Shown: in pieces, positions 1 to 6,377 of the stretch | How the letters are laid out: each line of letters opens with the position of its first letter | Position numbering within the stretch: position 1 is the stretch's first letter | Assembly: GCA_023412635.1 (NCBI GenBank) | Contig: JAEYNI010000270.1 | Location: 1 to 7,802, forward strand | Source of the DNA: Bacillota bacterium | Lineage (GTDB): Bacteria; Bacillota; Clostridia; Acetivibrionales; DSM-1351 | Length of the DNA: 7,802 nt | Direction of reading: 5' to 3' | Position numbers and translations under genes: made by a program | The notes under the pieces: generated by a model | Told to the model about the DNA's origin: nothing | The model's input: the letters and a program-made list of their open reading frames with translations, nothing else | The model's database searches: none

Positions 1-21
1 TGTTGAAAACATTTTTAGACC

Positions 22-26
22 GGAGG
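22..26 (+). promoter_or_regulatory. Ribosome binding site that fixes the start of the metallophosphoesterase
   Basis: GGAGG lies 9 nt before a GTG at 36. The open frame reaches back to a TTG at 3, but that codon lies upstream of this site and adds 11 residues that do not belong to the family. Residue 4 onward from the GTG (LSFLHTSDLHLD) is the usual N terminus of SbcD/YhaO proteins. Confidence 0.8.
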
Positions 27-35
27 ATTCTTCAC

Positions 36-1172
36 GTGAGACAGCTTTCTTTCCTGCATACTTCAGACCTTCATTTAGATGCACCTTTTTCTTCAATTGG
101 GGATGAGGCAAAGGCTCATATCAGACAAAATGAAGTGGAGAGCACTTTATATAAAATCTGTGAAAGGGTTCTGGAGGAAAGAATAGATCTCCTTCTGATA
201 AGCGGCGATTTATTCGAGGATAAATATGTCAAGGGTTCAACAATACTTAAGGTAAAAAACATATTCTCTGAATTATATAATACAGAAATAATTATTGTGC
301 CCGGAAATCATGATCCCGTATATGATAATTCATATTACAAGACAACTGCATGGGGTAGCAATGTACACATTTTGGAGGACACAAAGCAGATTTTATTTCT
401 GGAAAAGCTTAACACATGTGTTTACTGCCTGGGAGTAAAGCAGGATATAAAAAAGGATTATGACAAGCTTCTTAATATGGAGATGGTACAGGACAGATTT
501 AATATACTTGTATTTCATGGGACTGTTGACATGCCATTTGAGGAGGAAAACTACAATTCAATAACTTCAAAGGAGTTATTTTCCCTCGGTATGGATTATG
601 TCGCACTGGGACACATGCACTGCTACAGCGAATTAAAAAACGGAAGGACAGTAATAATAAATCCGGGAAGCCCCGAACCACTAGGCTTTGATGAAGAAGG
701 AGAACACGGCTTTGTACAAGGAATAATGACTTTGTCGGAAAATAATGCTAAGCAGACAGTTGTACGTGTTATTTCTTCTGCAGTAAGACATTATCACAAT
801 CTTGAAATCAATATAAGTGACTGCGTCAGTGACACAAGTGTCATAAAGAAAATTTCGGAAGAACTAAAATTACGAAAAAGTGATTTATATAAAATATTAA
901 CTACAGGCTTTATAAGCAAGGATTATACTCCTGATCTGGGTTATATCACCGATGGCTTAAAGGATATGTGCTTTTTTGTTAAAATTCAGAACCGGACGTC
1001 TGTGAGGCTTGATTATGAAGAATATCTTGAAGATCCCGGGATTAAGGGGGAATTTGTCAGAAGAATTCTTGACATGCGACAGGCTGAAAGCTCTCAGGAA
1101 AGAATTTATACGTTGGAGCTAGCAATGCAATATGGACTTCAGGCGCTTGAAAATGAAAGGGTTGACGGATGA
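36..1172 (+). CDS. SbcD/Mre11/YhaO-like metallophosphoesterase (DNA repair exonuclease family)
   Basis: This is a 378-residue calcineurin-like phosphoesterase, the nuclease-type partner of an SbcC/Rad50-like ATPase. All five metal-binding motifs are visible, numbered from the GTG start: DLH (D11, H13), GD (G57-D58), GNHD (90-93), the isolated His in FHG (H161) and GHMH (192-195). The NPGSPEP stretch at 209-215 is typical of the YhaO/SbcD branch. Residues after about 250 form the less conserved capping region. With the metal motifs intact it should be an active two-metal phosphodiesterase, presumably on DNA ends in the cytoplasm. The stop overlaps the start of the ATPase gene by four bases (ATGA), so the two are co-translated and probably form one complex. 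It is closer to YhaO of Bacillus subtilis (about 400 residues) than to E. coli SbcD, but no search was run. The physiological substrate is unknown. Confidence 0.9.
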   Translation: MRQLSFLHTSDLHLDAPFSSIGDEAKAHIRQNEVESTLYKICERVLEERIDLLLISGDLFEDKYVKGSTILKVKNIFSELYNTEIIIVPGNHDPVYDNSYYKTTAWGSNVHILEDTKQILFLEKLNTCVYCLGVKQDIKKDYDKLLNMEMVQDRFNILVFHGTVDMPFEEENYNSITSKELFSLGMDYVALGHMHCYSELKNGRTVIINPGSPEPLGFDEEGEHGFVQGIMTLSENNAKQTVVRVISSAVRHYHNLEINISDCVSDTSVIKKISEELKLRKSDLYKILTTGFISKDYTPDLGYITDGLKDMCFFVKIQNRTSVRLDYEEYLEDPGIKGEFVRRILDMRQAESSQERIYTLELAMQYGLQALENERVDG

Positions 1173-3298
1173 AAATCAATAAACTTTACATACGAGGCTT
1201 CGGAAAAATTGAAAATTTTGAACTTGACCTGTCAAAGAACATAAACGTAATATACGGATCAAATGAAAGCGGAAAATCTACTTTAATGGGCTTTATCAAA
1301 GCCGGTCTATTCGGACTTAAGGGCGGTAGAACTGATAAGGAAGGTCTTGCAGCAGAAATTAAAAGATACAGGCCCTGGAGTAATTCCAGGTATGGGGGCT
1401 ACATAAACTTTGAACTTGACAATCACATAGCTTATAGAATTGACAGAGATTTTGAAAACAACAGTGTAAAACTTTATGACAGTGAATTTAACGAAATTAC
1501 AGCTGCTTTATCAGGAAGTAAAGATGGAAGAGGTATCTCCGAGAAGCTCATCGGTGTAAATGAGGGTCTATTTGAAAAAACTGTTTTTGTCAGACAATTG
1601 GGAACGAAGATAGATGCTTCCTCGTCAAAAGATCTTATAGACAGAATATCAAATATCGGACAAAGCGGTTTTGAAGACATTTCGTATAAAAAGGCCTGTA
1701 CTGCTTTAAAAGAAGCGCTTAAATCCCAGGTGGGGACCGAGAGAAGCTATACTCGACCTTTGGATATCATAAGCAGAAGGTTGGGGGAACTTCAGCAACT
1801 GCAATTAAAAATTGTGCAGGAAAAGGAAAACCGCTTGGCTTTAATGGATACTCTCAAGGAGCTAGATACCGATATAGCTATAATCCAGCAGAAAGAAAAG
1901 CTTTTGTCCCTGACTGCTGAGTTCAACAGTGTCAAGGAGAAACTTTTATATCAGAAGGATAAGCAAGATGAATTACAGTATCTTAATGATGGGATAACAC
2001 TCATAAAAACAAATATTAAAAGATTATCGGAAGACAAGGAAACGCTAACTGAGGAATTACAAAAAACAGCGGAACAGAAAGCCGGACTGGAAAAGGATTT
2101 AAAAGAGGAGGAGTACCCCGGTACTGAAAAAGATCTTGAAGGACTAAAAAAGCTTATCAAGTTATGTGATATCTGTGGAGCTGTGACCTTAACCGCAATG
2201 CTTGCGACTGTCTGGTGTGCTTTAAGTCCGAAGCTTTTTTCGGTACATATTTCAGCTATACCTTTAATTGTTTTCATAGCTATAGTTATATTCCGTAGTA
2301 GTAAACAAACTTCTTTTGTGAAATTAGATAAGCTCAAAGCAGCCAGGTCTGAAAGAGTAGTAGAACTTAAGCGTCAGCTGGAAGGTGTCCTGGGAGTTAA
2401 AGCAATTGCTGATAACCAGCTGACTGGACTGAATGAGCGTTTGAATATTGAGAGGTCCCAATACGAGCAGCAGCTCAAGAGATTGGAAAGTATGCGTCTA
2501 ACCTATAGAAGTCAAGAGCTGGACGAACTGGAAAGAAGGGCAGATGAACTGTCCACCGGTATATTAAAACTACTGGAGGAAGTATCGGAGAATTTGTCGG
2601 AGAGTGAAGCAACTCTTATAGAAAATGTCCTTGAAGATCTTAAATTAAGCCCTGATATGGAATTGAATCGGCTGAGGAACTTTTATTCTGAACAGCTTCA
2701 GCAGAAGAAGATTGAAAGGGCAGAGTTGGATTATCAAGTGAAAAATATTTTCAGCGCCGAGGATGCTCAAGCTGTTGAGTTGGAGATGAACAGGCTGACA
2801 CAGCAAAAGAAGGCCCTTGAGCAGAGAGGAGAAGCTCTGAACATCGCCATGGCAACACTTGAGGAAGCCTCAAAGAAGGTGCAGAAGAAATTGCTACCGG
2901 TAATGAACAGTACCTTTACCAAAACCTTTGAGAATTTAACTTCACAAAGGTATCAGGATACAAGGGCCGGGGACCAGCTCAATATAATGCTGCACCATCC
3001 TGACAGTGATTTGATAGTACCTGTGTTAGCGCTGAGCAATGGAACCATCGATCAGCTGTATCTGTCACTTAGAATTGCGGTAACTGAGACAGTTTTTAAT
3101 ATCAAGGAAAGACTTCCATTAATTCTGGACGAACCCTTTGCCCAGTACGATGATAAGAGGACCGAAAATGCGCTGAAACTGATAAGTGAACTGGGTAAAA
3201 AACAGCAGGTGATTATATTTACCTGTAAGCAAAGAGAACTTGAAATGATAGGAGACCTTGGCTTGGCAGCACCATGTAAAATATGTTCGTTGACATAG
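1169..3298 (+). CDS. SbcC/Rad50/YhaN-like coiled-coil ATPase with a central membrane hairpin
   Basis: This 709-residue protein has split ABC-type ATPase halves at its ends. Walker A is GSNESGKST (30-38). The signature is LSNGTIDQ (622-629) and Walker B is LILDEPF (651-657; D654, E655). VRQ in the first lobe is the likely Q-loop. Between the lobes lie two long heptad-rich, charged segments (about 190-330 and 380-600). At the midpoint, about 333-353 and 357-375, are two hydrophobic segments separated by SPK, which would form a membrane hairpin. C333 and C336 (CDIC) sit at its entrance. The H-loop position reads TCK (K687) where His is expected. It is shorter than B. subtilis YhaN (about 960 residues). 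Together with the upstream phosphoesterase it should form an SbcCD-like, ATP-gated DNA-processing complex, here possibly tethered to the membrane. The start is the ATG in the ATGA overlap; a weak GAAAGG precedes it at 1155-1160. Confidence 0.88.
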   Translation: MKINKLYIRGFGKIENFELDLSKNINVIYGSNESGKSTLMGFIKAGLFGLKGGRTDKEGLAAEIKRYRPWSNSRYGGYINFELDNHIAYRIDRDFENNSVKLYDSEFNEITAALSGSKDGRGISEKLIGVNEGLFEKTVFVRQLGTKIDASSSKDLIDRISNIGQSGFEDISYKKACTALKEALKSQVGTERSYTRPLDIISRRLGELQQLQLKIVQEKENRLALMDTLKELDTDIAIIQQKEKLLSLTAEFNSVKEKLLYQKDKQDELQYLNDGITLIKTNIKRLSEDKETLTEELQKTAEQKAGLEKDLKEEEYPGTEKDLEGLKKLIKLCDICGAVTLTAMLATVWCALSPKLFSVHISAIPLIVFIAIVIFRSSKQTSFVKLDKLKAARSERVVELKRQLEGVLGVKAIADNQLTGLNERLNIERSQYEQQLKRLESMRLTYRSQELDELERRADELSTGILKLLEEVSENLSESEATLIENVLEDLKLSPDMELNRLRNFYSEQLQQKKIERAELDYQVKNIFSAEDAQAVELEMNRLTQQKKALEQRGEALNIAMATLEEASKKVQKKLLPVMNSTFTKTFENLTSQRYQDTRAGDQLNIMLHHPDSDLIVPVLALSNGTIDQLYLSLRIAVTETVFNIKERLPLILDEPFAQYDDKRTENALKLISELGKKQQVIIFTCKQRELEMIGDLGLAAPCKICSLT

Positions 3299-3318
3299 AG
3301 GTAAAATAAAAATATAGT
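3290..3318 (+). promoter_or_regulatory. Sigma-A-type promoter for the SH3/NlpC lipoprotein gene
   Basis: TTGACA (3290-3295, perfect -35) and TATAGT (3313-3318, five of six -10 matches) are separated by exactly 17 nt of A-rich spacer. The -35 box is made from the last two sense codons of the upstream ATPase gene (Leu-Thr before TAG). The start of transcription would be near 3325, giving a leader of about 60 nt. This implies that the lipoprotein gene is transcribed in vegetative cells independently of the operon upstream. Found by eye; no mapping data. Confidence 0.7.
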
Positions 3319-3335
3319 AAAACTGTAACCATGCG

Positions 3336-3350
3336 AGGTGACACCTGTCA
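3336..3350 (+). repeat. Two overlapping short palindromes just downstream of the promoter
   Basis: AGGTG-A-CACCT (3336-3346) and TGACA-CC-TGTCA (3339-3350) are both perfect inverted repeats and share eight bases. They lie about 10-25 nt after the predicted transcription start, where an operator or a leader hairpin could act. No T-run follows, so this is not a typical intrinsic terminator for the ATPase operon. It could also be a fragment of a dispersed palindromic repeat. The function is not determined. Confidence 0.4.
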
Positions 3351-3384
3351 ACTAGTTAATTATTTTATATTATGGGGATAAAAG

Positions 3385-4305
3385 ATGAAAAAACGTAAGA
3401 TTTTAATTATATTAATATGTACATTTTTGTTATTGCTAACAGGCTGCAGCAGCAGAGAAATTCCTGTAACAAAAAATGAACAGCTATTAAGCGGTATAAC
3501 ACCAGAGAATGCAGCAGTAATAACGGAAGCGGTTGTGGATATGTTTGATAAGCCGGATATTCTTGGAAATAGATTAACCCAGGTGCTTTTTAACCAAGTT
3601 GTAAAAGTTATAAAAGAAGAGAACTCCTGGTCAAATATAAAGCTTCTTGATGGCAGTACAGGTTGGATAAGAAGTAAATATGTCAGCAGAAATACAGATA
3701 GCGTTACAGACGGCGGTATAAATAATAAAATAATAGTTACTGCCAAAATAGTTGACATCTATACGGGAGCAACTAATGCTGTAAATTACAAGAAGGTTGT
3801 ACTTGGCACTGAGTTATATTCCATAGGAAAAACAAAAACCGGCTACGATATTCTTCTTCCCGGCAATAAGAGAGGTTGGGTTGAAGAAGGAGGAGTAATA
3901 GCAATTCCCATAGAGGATAATATTGTGCCTAAAACCAGTAAGGATGACTTTATTCAGACAGTTAAAAAGTTTAAAGGTACAATTTTTATTATGGGCGGTT
4001 TAAGTCGGTGGGGAATGGATTCCTCAGGGCTTGTATATATTTGCAGTAAAGTAAACGGGGTGGAAGTACCACGAAATATTGAACAAATGAGCAAAACCGG
4101 GACTGACGTCATCCTTGAACAGCTGCAGCCCGGAGACCTTATTTTCTTCAGCACCGATAGTCTTAAGAAGGACGTAAATGATGTAGGGGTATATTTGGGT
4201 GATAATAAGTTTATTCATTCCAGTGCAACCAGAGGAGTCATAGATGAAACCCTCGAGGATAGCTACTATAAGGATAGAATTTGTACAATACGAAGAATTT
4301 TTTAA
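3385..4305 (+). CDS. Lipoprotein with two SH3-like domains and a probably inactive NlpC/P60 domain
   Basis: This 306-residue protein begins with a lipoprotein signal peptide: a basic MKKRK start, a hydrophobic run and the lipobox LLTGC with C21 as lipidated residue. It should therefore be anchored outside the membrane. Two bacterial SH3-like domains follow (about 44-101 and 116-174), each closing with a GW(I/V) strand. The C-terminal NlpC/P60 fold spans about 187-306. The fold is well kept: MGG, DSSGLVY, LQPGDLIFFS, VGVYLGDNKFIH. The catalytic Cys of DCSG is however Ser (S213), and the catalytic His before VG(I/V)Y is Asp (D266). The third polar residue H278 remains. The usual Tyr and Trp of PYxWGG are Phe201 and Met203. 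Active relatives such as YkfC are gamma-D-Glu-diamino acid endopeptidases; this one is inferred to bind peptidoglycan peptides without cutting. The start is ATG with GGGGAT about 6 nt upstream. It has its own promoter at 3290-3318. Confidence 0.85.
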   Translation: MKKRKILIILICTFLLLLTGCSSREIPVTKNEQLLSGITPENAAVITEAVVDMFDKPDILGNRLTQVLFNQVVKVIKEENSWSNIKLLDGSTGWIRSKYVSRNTDSVTDGGINNKIIVTAKIVDIYTGATNAVNYKKVVLGTELYSIGKTKTGYDILLPGNKRGWVEEGGVIAIPIEDNIVPKTSKDDFIQTVKKFKGTIFIMGGLSRWGMDSSGLVYICSKVNGVEVPRNIEQMSKTGTDVILEQLQPGDLIFFSTDSLKKDVNDVGVYLGDNKFIHSSATRGVIDETLEDSYYKDRICTIRRIF

Positions 4306-4329
4306 TCATTTATTCGAAATACATTACCA
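4306..4329. other. 24-nt convergent gap without a recognisable terminator
   Basis: The lipoprotein gene and the minus-strand glycosyltransferase gene end facing each other with only 24 AT-rich bases between their stop codons. The T-run at the end of the lipoprotein gene (4299-4304) is not preceded by a stable GC-rich stem, and I found no hairpin on the minus strand either. Transcripts from either side probably overlap in antisense. Confidence 0.5.
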
Positions 4330-5442
4330 TCACCCTAAGACAAGTTTACCTAATAGTGTGGCAATATCTGCAGCTGAATGCGGTTTCCCTAGATATTTAG
4401 AGTTTTCTCGCATGGTATTAAGGGTTACAGGGTCATTGGCCACTTGTGACAAAACACTTATAAGCTGGTTCGTATCGTCTATTTTGTTGGCAACACCACT
4501 CCTGATAAGGAAATTTGCATTGCCTTCCTCCTGCCCGGGAATAGGTGAAATAATGAATATCGGCAGACCTTTAACCAAAGCCTCGGAGATTGTCATACCT
4601 CCGGGCTTTGTTATTAAAAGATCACTTATATCCATCAGTTCGTTTATTCTGTCTGTATAACTTAATATAAGAACCTTTTTGTTACTTTTATTTGCACTTT
4701 GCTCAAGTTGAGCCTTTAATTTTTGATTTGTTCCGGTAACGGCAATAATCTGGATATCAATATTACAATCCAGCAGAGATGCCATTGTATTGTCTATATT
4801 GCCGAACCCCATGCCTCCTCCCATAACCAGCACTGTGAACCTGTTCTCCAAGCCCAGTTCCTGTTTAAGTTTCTTTTTGTCTACTCGATTAAGAAACTTT
4901 GGGGAAACAGGTATGCCATAGGGGAAAATAATGTTTCCCGGGACACCTCTTTTTATCATTTCTGACTTCATTATATCATTGGCTACAATAAATGCATCCA
5001 TCCCATTGTCAAGCCAGAGTGAATGAACTACGTAGTCTGTTAGTATTGCAACGGCAGGAATATTTATTTTATTTTTCTCCTTTAAGGAGGATAGCATCTG
5101 CATTGGAAAAGGATGCGTACATACTATTGCCGAAGGCTCATAATCAGCTATAAGCTTCTTTAACTTAAATGATAACAGGCTATTCATTGCCTTACTTATA
5201 TCATAAATTCCTGTACCTGTTCCCGATGCGGTATATAATCTGCTATATAATCCGGGACTTCTTTTAAGAGCGCCAAGGTAACTGTTTACAACAATTTTAT
5301 CTACAATGGGATTTATATATTTCAGCGTATCCAGAATATCAACCGCCCAGCCTGTAAACTGCCTTTCTATAGATTCCTTCAGTGCTTCGGCAGCTTTCAT
5401 GTGACCTGCTCCTACAGAAACATACAGTATTAATACCCTCAT
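4330..5442 (-). CDS. MGDG-synthase/UgtP-like glycosyltransferase (GT28 family), probable diacylglycerol glycosyltransferase
   Basis: This 370-residue GT-B fold glycosyltransferase belongs to the family that includes plant MGDG synthase, UgtP/YpfP and MurG. The N-terminal acceptor half carries the Gly-rich loop VGAGHMKAAEAL (G11, G13, H14), CTHPFP (108-113) and TDYVVHSLW (135-143). The C-terminal nucleotide-sugar half has VMGGGMG (206-212), TKPGGMTISEAL (278-289) and PIPGQEEGN (300-308), the normal donor-binding signature. Both halves look intact, so an active enzyme is expected. Known relatives move glucose or galactose from UDP-sugar to diacylglycerol on the inner face of the membrane, giving glycolipids and lipoteichoic acid anchors. 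The exact sugar and acceptor cannot be read from sequence. The frame is open upstream to an ATG at 5487, but GGAG six bases before the ATG at 5442 and the family N terminus (MRVLILYVSVGAGH) favour the shorter form. It is transcribed away from sleB; no clear sigma-A promoter was found for it. Confidence 0.87.
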   Translation of the reverse strand: MRVLILYVSVGAGHMKAAEALKESIERQFTGWAVDILDTLKYINPIVDKIVVNSYLGALKRSPGLYSRLYTASGTGTGIYDISKAMNSLLSFKLKKLIADYEPSAIVCTHPFPMQMLSSLKEKNKINIPAVAILTDYVVHSLWLDNGMDAFIVANDIMKSEMIKRGVPGNIIFPYGIPVSPKFLNRVDKKKLKQELGLENRFTVLVMGGGMGFGNIDNTMASLLDCNIDIQIIAVTGTNQKLKAQLEQSANKSNKKVLILSYTDRINELMDISDLLITKPGGMTISEALVKGLPIFIISPIPGQEEGNANFLIRSGVANKIDDTNQLISVLSQVANDPVTLNTMRENSKYLGKPHSAADIATLLGKLVLG

Positions 5443-5448
5443 AATGAT

Positions 5449-5452
5449 CTCC
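5449..5452 (-). promoter_or_regulatory. Ribosome binding site setting the glycosyltransferase start
   Basis: Read on the minus strand this is GGAG, six bases before the ATG whose first base is 5442. It lies inside the longer reading frame, downstream of the alternative ATGs at 5487 and 5454, neither of which gives a family-like N terminus. Confidence 0.65.
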
Positions 5453-5542
5453 ATAAAAATATTAGAAAAAAAGTAATTTATATTCAATATAGATTTTTGA
5501 CATTATGGACAGGATTAATACTAGTACTTTATTTTATATTAC

Positions 5543-5572
5543 GAATATTTTAACAATTAGTTACTCAAAATA
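5543..5572 (+). promoter_or_regulatory. Candidate forespore (sigma-G type) promoter for sleB-ypeB
   Basis: GAATA (5543-5547) fits the sigma-G -35 pattern GHATR. CAAAATA (5566-5572) matches six of seven positions of CATWHTA, and the spacing is 18 nt. In Bacillus the sleB-ypeB operon is under sigma-G control in the forespore, so the location makes sense. The start would fall near 5579, about 100 nt before the gene. A second, weaker candidate is TTATA (5478-5482) with CATTATG (5501-5507), also at 18 nt. Such degenerate motifs arise by chance in AT-rich DNA. Confidence 0.4.
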
Positions 5573-5587
5573 ATAAGGCGGGATTAA

Positions 5588-5607
5588 GTGTTTTCTTCTG
5601 AAAATAC
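5588..5607 (+). other. Small stem-loop in the probable sleB leader
   Basis: GTGTTTTC and GAAAATAC can pair over eight positions (one G-U wobble) around a TTCT loop. If the candidate promoter at 5543-5572 is correct, the hairpin lies within about ten bases of the 5' end of the sleB-ypeB mRNA, where such structures commonly protect transcripts. The stem is mostly A-U, so stability is modest and chance is possible. Confidence 0.3.
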
Positions 5608-5663
5608 CTAATTTGAAGTGTTACGCAAAATTAAAGGGAAATATAGTTCGTATGTGAATTCGG

Positions 5664-5670
5664 AAGGAGG
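5664..5670 (+). promoter_or_regulatory. Strong ribosome binding site setting a TTG start for sleB
   Basis: AAGGAGG is followed after 7 nt by TTG at 5678. The frame is open back to a GTG at 5618, but no Shine-Dalgarno sequence precedes that codon. The TTG start places Lys-Lys directly before the hydrophobic signal sequence, as expected for an exported protein. Confidence 0.8.
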
Positions 5671-5677
5671 CAGAAGG

Positions 5678-6373
5678 TTGAAAAAGCATATAAAGTTGAT
5701 TGCTTTTTGTTTAGTTGTAATTTTCAGTTTTATTGTTTTAGGTCAGGGAACGCAGTATTTTACCAGTACCGCATCAGCTTTAAAGCTAGGTGACAAGGGG
5801 CAGGAAGTTAAGGATATGCAGCAAGAGCTGAAGAACTGGGGATATTTTGATGGGAAGGTAAACGGTATCTATGGATATGATACTTTTACATCAATACTTA
5901 GATATCAGAGGAATTACGGATTCCGTGCGAGCGGTATTGCTGACAAAAATACGCTTCTATCAATGGGATTGGGTAAGTATGTACAAACCGGGACGGTTAA
6001 TGCAGCTTCAAGCAGTGTAACCGATGAACAGCTCCTTGCCAGAGTAATAAACGGAGAGGCAAGAGGTGAACCTTACGAGGGACAGGTTGCTGTTGGTGCA
6101 ATAGTTCTGAACAGAGTTAAGAGTTCAAAATTCCCTAAAACATTGGCAGGCGTAATTTATCAGCCGGGAGCTTTTACAGCTGTATCAGACGGACAGATTA
6201 ATGTGCCTATCGATCCAAAATCAACAGTTGTGAAGGCAGCCAGAGATGCTCTGGCAGGTTGGGACCCGACATATGGATGTCTGTATTATTGGAATCCGGC
6301 AACTGCTACGAGTAAATGGATATGGTCAAGGAAAGTTAAGCTTAAAATTGGTAAACACTGGTTTGGAATATAA
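5678..6373 (+). CDS. sleB: Spore cortex-lytic enzyme SleB
   Basis: This is a 231-residue exported cell wall hydrolase that acts in germination. SleB proteins are lytic transglycosylases that cut cortex peptidoglycan containing muramic-delta-lactam. The signal peptide has KKHIK, a hydrophobic core at about 7-24 and a likely cleavage after ASA (A34). A peptidoglycan-binding domain of the PG_binding_1 type follows at about 35-98 (LGDKGQEVKDMQQEL, then the YGYDTF and YQRNYGF helices). After a short Ser/Thr-rich linker comes the Hydrolase_2/SleB catalytic domain (115-231). In it, E127 of INGEARGEP is the expected catalytic Glu, and GQVAVGAIVLNR follows. The domain runs to its normal C terminus and the length fits the family, so the enzyme should be active. 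Translation starts at TTG after AAGGAGG. The gene is followed 18 nt later by ypeB, the usual operon partner. Confidence 0.93.
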   Translation: MKKHIKLIAFCLVVIFSFIVLGQGTQYFTSTASALKLGDKGQEVKDMQQELKNWGYFDGKVNGIYGYDTFTSILRYQRNYGFRASGIADKNTLLSMGLGKYVQTGTVNAASSSVTDEQLLARVINGEARGEPYEGQVAVGAIVLNRVKSSKFPKTLAGVIYQPGAFTAVSDGQINVPIDPKSTVVKAARDALAGWDPTYGCLYYWNPATATSKWIWSRKVKLKIGKHWFGI

Positions 6374-6377
6374 ATAT

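Larger units (their letters stand above)
5443..5677. other. Divergent intergenic region between the glycosyltransferase and sleB
   Basis: This 235-nt, very AT-rich stretch must hold the promoters for both divergent transcripts. On the + strand I see the candidate sigma-G element and the small hairpin listed separately. On the minus strand the best sigma-A match is TTGAAT followed 17 nt later by TAATAT, which is weak and very close to the start codon. I see no small gene, tRNA, riboswitch or repeat in it. Confidence 0.6.

Noticed and set aside
3..35. TTG at 3 as start of the phosphoesterase
   Set aside because: It lies upstream of the GGAGG at 22-26, and the additional residues do not resemble the family N terminus; the GTG at 36 fits both.
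2165..2176. CDIC read as a genuine Rad50 zinc hook
   Set aside because: The surrounding residues are hydrophobic and membrane-like rather than the soluble hook turn, so I report it only as a position worth checking and not as a zinc hook.
1951..2337. 128-codon minus-strand open frame inside the ATPase gene
   Set aside because: It is antisense to a coiled-coil region with clear family motifs, is Ser/Phe-rich as expected of a reverse shadow, and has no recognisable domain.
3336..3346. Palindrome as intrinsic terminator of the phosphoesterase-ATPase operon
   Set aside because: The stem is five base pairs with a one-base loop and has no following T-run.
3345..3373. CTGTCA-N17-TATTAT as an alternative promoter for the lipoprotein gene
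   Set aside because: Transcription would begin about five bases before the ATG, leaving out the ribosome binding site; the TTGACA/TATAGT pair upstream is much better.
3360..3758. 132-codon minus-strand open frame opposite the lipoprotein
   Set aside because: It is the reverse of the signal peptide and first SH3 domain, which are well supported on the plus strand.
4244..4660. 138-codon plus-strand open frame across the end of the glycosyltransferase gene
   Set aside because: It overlaps the end of the lipoprotein gene and runs antisense to the conserved donor-binding half of the glycosyltransferase; no family is recognisable.
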